Source of the DNA: a virus
IMG/VR virus record: IMGVR_UViG_3300042868_006011
Location: 1 to 37,955 of that record
DNA: 37,955 nt
Strand: one strand, 5' to 3'
Part shown: positions 29,658 through 36,942 of the stretch, piece by piece
Layout: every line of letters begins with the position of its first letter
How positions within the stretch are numbered: position 1 is the first letter of the stretch
Notes under the pieces: generated by a model
Seen by the model: only the letters and a program-made list of their open reading frames with translations
What the model was told of the DNA's origin: nothing
Databases searched by the model: none
Program-made: the position numbers and the translations under genes

Positions 29658-31601
29658 ATGAAGAAACCTCATCTACATATTGACATTGAAACTTTCAGCG
29701 ACGTTGATTTAAAAAGCGCAGGAGTTCACAAGTATTGCGAGTCGGACGCTTTCGAAATTCTAGTCGTGGCGTTCGCTTTAAACGATCAGCCCGCAGAGTG
29801 CTACGATTGGAAGGATCTTCCAGAATATTTCTTCGAAATGCTCGAGGACGAAAACGTAATGAAGTTTGCACACAACGCCGCTTTTGAACGTACTTGTTTC
29901 GCTGCGGAAGGATATCCAACACCTGCGACTTCTTGGCGATGTACAATGGTCAAAGCTCTTTATTGTGGTTTACCTGGATCACTCGACAAGCTCTCAACTA
30001 TTTTGCACTTGCAAAACGCGAAGCTTAAATCGGGAACGTCTTTAATAAATTATTGGTGCAAGCCTGTAAAAGCAACAAAGATAAACGGCGGACGAACTCG
30101 AAACCTAAAAGAGCACAACCTCGAGAAGTGGAACGACTTCAAAGAGTATTGTCGCATGGACGTTGAAGCAGAAAAAGAACTTGTGCACGCCCTCGACAGT
30201 ATTAAAATGCGCGTAGCTGATTGGCAGGATTGGGCGCTCGATCAGGAAATAAACGACAAAGGAGTTTTAATCGATGAGGCGCTCGTCGATGCGGCGACAG
30301 CTTTAAGTGATACGCACAACGAGGCTCTTATCGAACGAACGAAAATATTAACAAGACTCGACAACCCGAATAGCATCGCACAGGTTAAGTCGTGGCTCAG
30401 CGATCGAACAGGCAGAACGATAAAAGACCTCACAAAAGACGCAGTGAAAGAGCTTCTTAAGTCTGAAAGCGATACAGCTATTCGGGAAGTCTTGCAAATT
30501 AGACAACAGCTCGGGAAAACGAGCGTTAAGAAGTACGTAGCTATGACAGCAGGAGCTTGCGACGACGGTCGTTCTCGTGGGCTTTTCCAATTCTACGGAG
30601 CGAACAGAACAGGACGATGGGCGGGCAGACGTGTACAGCTCCAAAACTTACCACGTAATGAGATTAAGGACCTCACGACTGCACGCTATGCAGTTCGAGA
30701 CACTGACTACGATTTAGTTTCAATGTTTTACGACGACATTCCCGACACTTTGTCTCAGTTGATCCGAACGGCGATAATTCCTGCAAAGGGAATGAGCCTC
30801 GTTGCTTGTGACTTCTCGGCTATTGAGGCGCGAGTTATCGCGTTTTTGGCGGGCGAGGAGTGGAGGCTCAAAGTATTTCAGTCACACGGTAAGATTTATG
30901 AAGCCTCAGCAGCTCAAATGTTCAGTATTCCTATTGAGACAATCGGCAAGGACTCGCCGTACAGACAACGAGGAAAAGTTGCGGAGCTTGCTCTGGGGTA
31001 TCAGGGAGGAGTTAACGCGCTTGTGCGAATGGGTGGCGACCGCTTGGGCCTTTCAGAGTTCGAAATGCAAACAATCGTTGACAAGTGGCGCTCAGTAAAT
31101 CCAATGATAGTTAAAATGTGGGCGGACTTCAATCAGTTGGCACTCATGGCAGTTTCAAACGGCAGAGCCTACACGCACCCCTCGGGGATCACTTTCTCAG
31201 GCACTCCCAATTCGATGAGGGTTCGACTCTTATCTGGACGTGAGCTCATTTATTGGGGCGCTAAAGTCGTAAAGGGTCGATACGGTAACGTCGTGAAGTA
31301 CAAAGGCGTTGACGACCGCAATCAGTGGACGGACATTGACACGTATGGAGGCAAGCTTGTCGAGAATATTGTGCAAGCAGTTTCGAGGGATTTACTTGTC
31401 CACTCCATGCACCGAATAAAGGAAGAAGTTTTCGGCGATATTATTTTGCACGTGCACGATGAGGTTGCTATCGAGTGCAAAACTGAAATAGCTGAGGACA
31501 ACTTAAAACAAATGGAGCAGATAATGGCTGAGCCTCCAATATGGGCGCAAGGTCTCCCTTTAAGTTCCGAGGGGTTTGTCGGACAATTTTACAAGAAATA
31601 A
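29658..31601 (+). CDS. family A DNA polymerase with 3'-5' exonuclease
   Basis: This 647-residue replicative polymerase has a DnaQ-like proofreading domain: Asp9/Glu11 in HIDIETF, Asn73 in AHNAAFE, and Tyr164/Asp168 in YCRMDVE. The family A palm and fingers carry motif A VACDFSAIEARV (Asp385), motif B RQRGKVAELALGYQGG (about 436-451) and motif C HVHDEVAIE (Asp601/Glu602). There is no 5' nuclease domain. The length and arrangement are typical of the phage polymerases found with DUF2800, DUF2815 and VapE genes. It starts after a strong terminator, which may keep its level low. Confidence 0.95.
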   Translation: MKKPHLHIDIETFSDVDLKSAGVHKYCESDAFEILVVAFALNDQPAECYDWKDLPEYFFEMLEDENVMKFAHNAAFERTCFAAEGYPTPATSWRCTMVKALYCGLPGSLDKLSTILHLQNAKLKSGTSLINYWCKPVKATKINGGRTRNLKEHNLEKWNDFKEYCRMDVEAEKELVHALDSIKMRVADWQDWALDQEINDKGVLIDEALVDAATALSDTHNEALIERTKILTRLDNPNSIAQVKSWLSDRTGRTIKDLTKDAVKELLKSESDTAIREVLQIRQQLGKTSVKKYVAMTAGACDDGRSRGLFQFYGANRTGRWAGRRVQLQNLPRNEIKDLTTARYAVRDTDYDLVSMFYDDIPDTLSQLIRTAIIPAKGMSLVACDFSAIEARVIAFLAGEEWRLKVFQSHGKIYEASAAQMFSIPIETIGKDSPYRQRGKVAELALGYQGGVNALVRMGGDRLGLSEFEMQTIVDKWRSVNPMIVKMWADFNQLALMAVSNGRAYTHPSGITFSGTPNSMRVRLLSGRELIYWGAKVVKGRYGNVVKYKGVDDRNQWTDIDTYGGKLVENIVQAVSRDLLVHSMHRIKEEVFGDIILHVHDEVAIECKTEIAEDNLKQMEQIMAEPPIWAQGLPLSSEGFVGQFYKK

Positions 31602-31615
31602 ATAAAAATACTAGG

Positions 31616-31643
31616 ATATTTAAAAAACTACCGTATCTTTGTA
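31616..31643 (+). promoter_or_regulatory. promoter of the VapE operon
   Basis: TATCTTTG (31634-31641) lies within 28 bases that are identical to 10486-10513 at the tRNA unit. The -33 box is poor here (CTAG). It is followed by a 149-base structured leader. Confidence 0.7.
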
Positions 31644-31789
31644 ACCGAAGAGGACAAACAAGCAGTCGACCGTCGCTCCTTAAAACGAGCGCGGTCGATA
31701 CTTCAAAAAACAATAAAATTTAACCCTGAGGCTCTATTGAACTTCGAAATTTGTAGAGCTCAGGTTGTTTAAAACAATAAATTTCAATC
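31644..31789 (+). promoter_or_regulatory. structured 5' leader with two strong hairpins
   Basis: This non-coding leader precedes the small basic gene and VapE. Hairpin 1 pairs TCGACCG/CGGTCGA plus CGCTC/GAGCG with one bulged T (31666-31698, 12 pairs). Hairpin 2 pairs CCTGAG/CTCAGG plus CTCTA/TAGAG with one bulged G (31725-31764, 11 pairs). Neither is followed by a T run, so they are not plain terminators. They may control translation or bind a protein or RNA. Confidence 0.6.
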
Positions 31790-31954
31790 ATGGCAAAAGA
31801 GAATAAAACTTCAAACGTAAGAGTGGGAATCCCCCACAAGTTAAGAGCGTACAGAATCCCCGAGGAAGGACTCGAGGAAACTTCAAAAGAAATTAAAGCA
31901 CTTTTGAAAGCAAAAAGAAAAGAGCTTTACAAGAAGCGTAAACAAAACAAATAG
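31790..31954 (+). CDS. small basic protein, 54 residues
   Basis: This protein is very Lys/Arg-rich, with a C-terminal helix (KEIKALLKAKRKELYKKRKQ) and a short N-terminal strand (SNVRVGIPHKLRAYRIP). It may bind nucleic acid. The gene stops 8 bases before the VapE start and follows the structured leader. It could be autoregulatory through that leader, but this is speculative. Confidence 0.7.
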   Translation: MAKENKTSNVRVGIPHKLRAYRIPEEGLEETSKEIKALLKAKRKELYKKRKQNK

Positions 31955-31962
31955 AATCCCAT

Positions 31963-34320
31963 ATGCTTGCTAATAATGTCACTCTCACAATAGCGGAGGG
32001 AGCTTCCGCACGTTCTCGAACTTGGAAAAATAAAGACTATACTTGGAGCGAACTTGTCGAAAGGCTAAAAGAATCCGAACGTAAAAGAACTACACTCAAA
32101 GAATTTTTGAAGTACAGCAAACAGGATCAAGGTCGAATCAAAGACGTAGGCGGTTATGTCGGCGGATATTTAAGAGCAGGACGACGCTCCCCTCAAAACG
32201 TGGTGCACCGTCAACTCTTAACTTTAGACGTTGACAACACTACTGACCTAGATTTTTTCGACACTTTTACTTTTATGTACAGTTGTGCTGCGGTTGTTCA
32301 CGGAACGCACAAACACACCAAAGAAGCGCCAAGGCTTCGACTGCTTATCCCTTTAGATAGGGAAGCGAGTCCAGAGGAATATCAGGCAATCGCTCGAAAA
32401 GTGGCGGGGTCTTTAGGTATAGACCAATTCGACAACACGACTTTTGAAACTAATCGTTTGATGTTTTGGCCCTCGCACCCTGCGGACCAAGCGTATTATT
32501 TTGAGGAGCAAAAAGGTGAGTGTTTGAACGCCGACGAGATTTTAAGTTCTTACGCTGATTGGAGAGATTCTTCGCTCTGGCCAACAGCGGACAAGCAAGT
32601 CAGAGAAATAGGCGACAAGGTCAAGCAACAAGCAGACCCAACAACTAAAAAAGGAATTATCGGAGCGTTCTGTCGCACCTATACAATAAGCGAAGCGATA
32701 GAGGCTTTTCTTCCTGAGGAATATTTGCAGGGCGAACACGGGCGTTATACCTACTCGAAAGGGTCAACGGCTAACGGGCTTGTAGTTTACAACGACACAT
32801 TTGCATTTTCCCACCACGGAACAGACCCAACAAGCGGACAGCTTTGCAACGCGTTCGACCTTGTCCGAATTCACAAATTCGGGCACTTAGACGAGCGCGA
32901 GAATAGCGTTAAATCTCTTCGCGCAATGGAAGAGCTTGCTGTATCGGATAAAGAAGTCAAGCTCACAATAGCACGCGAGGGAATCGCAGACGCAAAGGAA
33001 CTCTTTTCGGATATGCCTGAGGAGGTTCAGGACGTGGAGTGGATGGAAAATCTGGAAATTGATTCGAAAGGCGGGTACTTATCAACTGCGAACAATATAA
33101 ACCTCATCTACAAAAACGATCCTGTACTAAAAGAAGCTTTTAAGTTCAATTCTTTTGACTCTCGTCACTTCTTAATGAAGTCAACACCGTGGCGAAAAAT
33201 TGAAGAACCTGAGCCTATGCGAAACGTCGACTACTCAGGTTTACGAAACTATATCGAGTGTCGTTATCATATCAGTAGCTCGTCGAAAATCGACGACGGT
33301 CTAGTGATTGAGGCGGAGCGATTAAAGTTTCACCCTATAAAAGACTATTTAGAGGGCTTAGAATGGGACGGGGTTCAAAGGATCGACACTTTACTATCGG
33401 ATTTCTTCGGAGCTCCTGAAACCGAGTACACGGCCGCAGTGATGCGCAAATGGATGGTTGCCGCAATCTCTCGAATTTTTAGACCTGGGACAAAGTTTGA
33501 CTACGTTCCCGTTTTAGTTGATCCTGAGCAAGGCTCGTTTAAATCGACTTTCGTGCGCATACTCGGAAAGAGCTGGTTTTCTGATACGTTCACAACTTTA
33601 GAAGGGAACGGAGCTTTCGAGCAGTTAATGGGCGCATGGATCATTGAAATAGGAGAAATGTCCGCTTTCAAGAAATCCGACATTGACAAAGCGAAGCAGT
33701 TCATTTCTAAACAGGTCGATCAGTTCCGCCCTGCATATGGTCGAACTATCGAGGTTTTTAAACGTCAATGTGTGTTTTTCGGTAATACGAACAACGTTGA
33801 CTTTCTTCGTGACCCGTCAGGAAATAGACGCTTTTGGCCTATTGACGTAGATAGAACACGGATAAAAAAGTCAGTTATTGAGGATTTAGAGCCTATTGTC
33901 GACGAGCTTTGGGCGGAAGCAATGACTTTGTATCGTTGTAACGAAAAACTACACTTAAACGAGGTCGAAACTGAACAGGCTAAAGAACAACAGCATGCGC
34001 ACACGGAAAGGGACGACCGCGCGGGAATTATTCAAGCTTTCTTGGATAGAGAACTCCCTACCGATTGGGACGAGAAAGACCAAATCGAGCGCAGACAATG
34101 GCTAAGCTCAGGAGCGGAAGCAAAGAACGGTGTCAAACGCTCAGTTGTTTGCGTCGCTGAGATTTGGTACGAAGGTCTTGGTTATGATAAAGAGCTCAAC
34201 AAGTATGTGAGTCGAGAAATTAACGACATTTTGAGGAGTCTTCCAGAATGGCGACCAAGGCTCAACACATCAAAAAGTTTTAAATTATATGGCACTCAGA
34301 AATACTACGAAAGAATCTAA
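31963..34320 (+). CDS. VapE-type primase/helicase
   Basis: This 785-residue protein has an N-terminal region (about 1-190; TLDVDNTTDLDFFDTFTF and RLRLLIPLDREASPEEYQ) that resembles the archaeo-eukaryotic primase-like part of phage primase-helicases. The C-terminal half is the virulence-associated E ATPase, with Walker A EQGSFKST (about 522-529), Walker B WIIEIGE (559-565) and the downstream FFGNTN and DPSGNRRFWPI motifs. Such proteins prime and unwind DNA at phage origins. It overlaps the VRR-NUC gene by 32 bases. Confidence 0.9.
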   Translation: MLANNVTLTIAEGASARSRTWKNKDYTWSELVERLKESERKRTTLKEFLKYSKQDQGRIKDVGGYVGGYLRAGRRSPQNVVHRQLLTLDVDNTTDLDFFDTFTFMYSCAAVVHGTHKHTKEAPRLRLLIPLDREASPEEYQAIARKVAGSLGIDQFDNTTFETNRLMFWPSHPADQAYYFEEQKGECLNADEILSSYADWRDSSLWPTADKQVREIGDKVKQQADPTTKKGIIGAFCRTYTISEAIEAFLPEEYLQGEHGRYTYSKGSTANGLVVYNDTFAFSHHGTDPTSGQLCNAFDLVRIHKFGHLDERENSVKSLRAMEELAVSDKEVKLTIAREGIADAKELFSDMPEEVQDVEWMENLEIDSKGGYLSTANNINLIYKNDPVLKEAFKFNSFDSRHFLMKSTPWRKIEEPEPMRNVDYSGLRNYIECRYHISSSSKIDDGLVIEAERLKFHPIKDYLEGLEWDGVQRIDTLLSDFFGAPETEYTAAVMRKWMVAAISRIFRPGTKFDYVPVLVDPEQGSFKSTFVRILGKSWFSDTFTTLEGNGAFEQLMGAWIIEIGEMSAFKKSDIDKAKQFISKQVDQFRPAYGRTIEVFKRQCVFFGNTNNVDFLRDPSGNRRFWPIDVDRTRIKKSVIEDLEPIVDELWAEAMTLYRCNEKLHLNEVETEQAKEQQHAHTERDDRAGIIQAFLDRELPTDWDEKDQIERRQWLSSGAEAKNGVKRSVVCVAEIWYEGLGYDKELNKYVSREINDILRSLPEWRPRLNTSKSFKLYGTQKYYERI

Positions 34321-34591
34321 TATCGAGCGACTACTCGTAAAAGAAGTCAAAGCTCTGGGAGGTAAAGCGGTCAAAATGATCCCGACTTACGAGGCGGGAA
34401 TTCCTGACAGGCTTGTACTGTTCAAAGGCAATGCAATTTTTGTAGAGCTTAAGCGCGAAGGATTGAAGCCAAAAACCCTACAACTCCGCTATATGGAGGA
34501 GTTGAACCGCATGGGTTTTCACACCGAAGTTATCGACTCAGTAGAAAAAATAAAAGAATTTTTAAATTATTTGCAAAATTTAAGGGTTTAA
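34289..34591 (+). CDS. VRR-NUC domain nuclease
   Basis: This 100-residue stand-alone VRR-NUC (PD-(D/E)XK) nuclease shows an N-terminal Glu in NIERLLVKEV, the GIPDRLVL motif (Asp near 40) and FVELKREG (E-x-K near 53-55). The LQLRYMEELNRMG segment with its conserved Gln is also present. Family members cut branched DNA and are commonly encoded next to SNF2 helicases. Here the helicase is about 2.3 kb downstream in the same strand block. The start overlaps the end of VapE. Confidence 0.92.
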   Translation: MALRNTTKESNIERLLVKEVKALGGKAVKMIPTYEAGIPDRLVLFKGNAIFVELKREGLKPKTLQLRYMEELNRMGFHTEVIDSVEKIKEFLNYLQNLRV

Positions 34592-34656
34592 AAAGGCTTT
34601 AAAATCAACACTTTACAAAATTTAACAAAAAATAATTGAAAATTTATTTGAAAAAG

Positions 34657-34687
34657 TTTGCAGAATCAAAATAAGGTAGTATATTTG
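34657..34687 (+). promoter_or_regulatory. canonical Bacteroidota promoter
   Basis: TTTG (34657-34660), a 19-base spacer and TATATTTG (34680-34687), 30 bases before the ATG at 34718. It shows that the start must lie downstream of a longer open frame. Confidence 0.8.
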
Positions 34688-34717
34688 TATCAGTTAACAA
34701 TTAAACAAATACAAATC

Positions 34718-34957
34718 ATGGCAACTTTAACAAATGAATTTTTAAGAACACAAAAAGTAAACGGAAACTTTCAAAGAGTCGTTTTATACTGCGGTACAAA
34801 ACATTTTATTGCTAATATTACGGAGAAAAACATAATGTTAAAACAGTGTTCAAAAGAAAATAGAGGTAATTGCGGAAGATACAATAGCGGTAGATACAGA
34901 ATACAAAACAATGAAAACGCAACACAATGGTATCTTGAAAATAGGGTTATTGAATAA
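34718..34957 (+). CDS. hypothetical protein, 79 residues
   Basis: The ATG at 34718 is preferred because the frame upstream runs through the promoter. The product has an N-terminal helix-strand part and a C-terminal Asn/Gly/Arg-rich part (CGRYNSGRYRIQNN). It is monocistronic, with a canonical promoter before it and a terminator after it, so strong independent expression is likely. No family is recognised. Confidence 0.7.
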   Translation: MATLTNEFLRTQKVNGNFQRVVLYCGTKHFIANITEKNIMLKQCSKENRGNCGRYNSGRYRIQNNENATQWYLENRVIE

Positions 34958-35001
34958 TCCTATTTTAAAAATAAAAATCCCACAGTATTCGTACAGGGTT
35001 G

Positions 35002-35030
35002 ACAGGCTGGAAAGACAGCTGTTTTTTTTT
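35002..35030 (+). terminator. terminator
   Basis: ACAGGCT and AGCTGT pair with one bulged G (35002-35022), followed by nine T. It ends the 79-residue gene unit just before the next start at 35042. Confidence 0.7.
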
Positions 35031-35041
35031 AATTAAATCAA

Positions 35042-35197
35042 ATGGATAAACCCAAACACGGTGGTGTTCGAAAAGGTTCGGGCGCTAAACCTCAATACAA
35101 CGAAAAAACAACAACTTTCGGAGTTCGTTGTCCTATTTCAAAAACTCATGATCTAAAAAAGATAATTCATGAATTTTTAGAAAATTGTAAAAAATAA
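35042..35197 (+). CDS. small hypothetical protein, 51 residues
   Basis: The N-terminus HGGVRKGSGAKPQYNEKTTT is of the Gly/Lys/Arg-rich type common in tiny phage proteins with ribbon-helix-helix-like folds. A strand TFGVRCPIS and a helix HDLKKIIHEFLENC follow, as in Arc/MetJ-like proteins. It may be a DNA-binding repressor. It starts 11 bases after the terminator T-tract, so its transcription may depend on read-through. Confidence 0.6.
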   Translation: MDKPKHGGVRKGSGAKPQYNEKTTTFGVRCPISKTHDLKKIIHEFLENCKK

Positions 35198-35213
35198 AAG
35201 AATTTTTAACTTA

Positions 35214-35261
35214 TTTGCAAAATTTATAAAAATATAGTAGTTTTGTAAGGTAATCAGAAAA
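35214..35261 (+). promoter_or_regulatory. promoter and conserved leader of the 301-residue gene
   Basis: TTTG (35214-35217), a 20-base spacer and TAGTTTTG (35238-35245). The leader TTTGTAAGGTAATCAGAAAA (35242-35261) equals that at 11972-11991. Confidence 0.75.
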
Positions 35262-35270
35262 ACAGAAATT

Positions 35271-36176
35271 ATGTACAGCACAAAAGAAGATGTAAAAGGA
35301 ATGTTATTAGAGAACGAATGGGAGTCGATTTACCGTGCTCATTCGTGGATTTCATTCAGTCCAGATAAACGCGCTACTCAAATGGTGACGGACTATTCTA
35401 AAATCTTACAAGAGGATTTGGATAAACTTGGAGATAACCAAGGAAACTACAAAGAAAAATTTTTGATGCACTTTAGAGCGTGGATCAGTTCAAAAGCTAA
35501 TTGTGCGAGCTCTGCGATAACAGGAGGCGCAAACTTCAACGTAAGAAAAGCGGAGAAAGCTAACAATAGAGAACGTGCAAAAGCTGAGGAATTTTTCAAG
35601 TTCAGAGAAAAATACTTTAAAAGCGTAAATAGAGAGCGCACGCTTTCACCTGAGGAGGAATTAGACGCAGCACAAGAAAAGTACGAAAAGCTTTTCCGTC
35701 TTCAAATTATGATGAAAGACGTTAACGCCTTGACTAGAAAAATGAAGTTTGAAGGCTTAGCGAAAGACGAAATCGAACAAAAAATTTCAACTATATTAAG
35801 CGAAGAGGATTTTCCTGACAGCGTTATTATGCAAGTTCTTTGGAACGGGCAAAACAAATACGGATACGGTTTCCCTTCATTCAGCTTAACAAACAACAAC
35901 GCAAAGATAAAAAGTGCTTTAGCTAAAATAGAAACGATGAAACGTCGAATCGAAACTAAAAAAGGATTCGAGAACATTGTTTTCGAAGGCGGATACATTA
36001 CAATCGAGGACGACAGAGTCAAAATATTCCACGACGAAAAACCGAGTCAAGAGATTATCACTAATCTAAAAAGTTCAGGTTTCAGATGGTCACCTTTTTG
36101 GAAATGTTGGTGCAGAAAGCACACAAGCCAAGCACTTGAACAAGCAAAGAAATTAGTAAAAATTCAAAATAAATAA
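35271..36176 (+). CDS. hypothetical protein with C-terminal FRWSP-type module
   Basis: This 301-residue protein has a helical N-terminal region (1-125) and a charged coiled part (about 100-180). The C-terminal module (about 240-295: GGYITIEDDRVKIFHDEKPSQEI in part, then LKSSGFRWSPFWKCWCRK) recurs at the ends of diverse phage and plasmid proteins of unknown function. Some of these are linked to DNA modification or antirestriction, which I cannot confirm here. It has its own promoter and is followed after 4 bases by a zinc-ribbon gene. Confidence 0.75.
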   Translation: MYSTKEDVKGMLLENEWESIYRAHSWISFSPDKRATQMVTDYSKILQEDLDKLGDNQGNYKEKFLMHFRAWISSKANCASSAITGGANFNVRKAEKANNRERAKAEEFFKFREKYFKSVNRERTLSPEEELDAAQEKYEKLFRLQIMMKDVNALTRKMKFEGLAKDEIEQKISTILSEEDFPDSVIMQVLWNGQNKYGYGFPSFSLTNNNAKIKSALAKIETMKRRIETKKGFENIVFEGGYITIEDDRVKIFHDEKPSQEIITNLKSSGFRWSPFWKCWCRKHTSQALEQAKKLVKIQNK

Positions 36177-36180
36177 AGAC

Positions 36181-36537
36181 ATGTCAGTATGTACAAATAA
36201 TACAGAACCCTTAACGGGGTTCTGCCCTTGTTGCGGAGCAGCAACCGAAGAAAAATGCACTTGCAAGCCGAACACACAAACAGAGGCGGCAAACGTTGTC
36301 GAGTCTGAGAAGCCCCGAGTAACTACGGCGACAGTGCACAAAGAAAAAGTTTTCCGCCGAAAATTATACAAAGGCGAAATCGCACACCCTGGTTATGTTT
36401 TCCTAGTACTTCACGTTTACGTAAAAACAGGAAAGGCGACAATTGGAAAACTCGTGCAAGGTAATCTAGGCGAAAAGTTCGAGAAGTTTATCGTTGACGA
36501 AATGCGAAAAGAAATTTACAGAACTTACAAGCTATGA
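36181..36537 (+). CDS. small protein with N-terminal zinc-ribbon-like cysteines
   Basis: This 118-residue protein has cysteines at the N-terminus (GFCPCCGAA and KCTCKP) that suggest a metal-binding knuckle. A Thr/Glu-rich linker and a C-terminal domain with YVFLVLHVYVKTGKATIGK strands follow. Its stop overlaps the next start as ATGA. It lies in the operon that leads to the helicase. The function is unknown. Confidence 0.7.
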   Translation: MSVCTNNTEPLTGFCPCCGAATEEKCTCKPNTQTEAANVVESEKPRVTTATVHKEKVFRRKLYKGEIAHPGYVFLVLHVYVKTGKATIGKLVQGNLGEKFEKFIVDEMRKEIYRTYKL

Positions 36538-36722
36538 AAATATTTTGCTTAATTTTTTTAATACTTGACTCGCTGAACAGCGTTGCAGGTATGATCAACG
36601 TTTTATTTGATAAAAAGTTGACGGCTCAAAAAGGAGCGTCGAAATTTACTGTTTTTCTTTTAAGGGCAGTAGTTTCGATTTACGTGTGTTACTTAATGTT
36701 TTCGAACTATGCTAGACTATAA
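36534..36722 (+). CDS. small membrane protein, 62 residues (complete copy)
   Basis: Two hydrophobic helices are visible (about 2-24 and 39-60), with a short polar loop containing DKKLTAQKG between them. This hairpin topology can suit a holin or an accessory membrane protein. It lies in the early operon, away from the endolysin. It is coupled at both ends (4-base and 14-base overlaps). Its 3' part is repeated at window positions 3-124. Confidence 0.7.
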   Translation: MKIFCLIFLILDSLNSVAGMINVLFDKKLTAQKGASKFTVFLLRAVVSIYVCYLMFSNYARL

Positions 36723-36942
36723 AAACGAGTTCGCCACGTACACAAATGCGAACCAAACTATAAAAGACGTAACCGTTAAAGCGGAGCAAGTCCGCGAAGG
36801 TTTACTTTTTATCAACGGAACGAAAGAGAACGCTTTGAACGACGCAAAACAGCGCCTTGAAAACGCTAATCTAATTCAAAACAACGAGTTTAATGTTTGC
36901 GTGTATACTCGTGTAGTAAGACAACTCTCTCAGCAATGTTAA
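36709..36942 (+). CDS. hypothetical protein, 77 residues (right copy)
   Basis: It encodes exactly the same protein as 111-344 despite synonymous base changes. It lies between the membrane-protein gene and the helicase fragment, with overlaps on both sides. Confidence 0.75.
   Translation: MLDYKNEFATYTNANQTIKDVTVKAEQVREGLLFINGTKENALNDAKQRLENANLIQNNEFNVCVYTRVVRQLSQQC

Noticed and set aside
34658-34717. N-terminal extension of the 79-residue protein from a TTG at 34658
   Set aside because: The stretch is occupied by a canonical promoter (TTTG, 19 bases, TATATTTG), and the ATG at 34718 has a normal A-rich leader.
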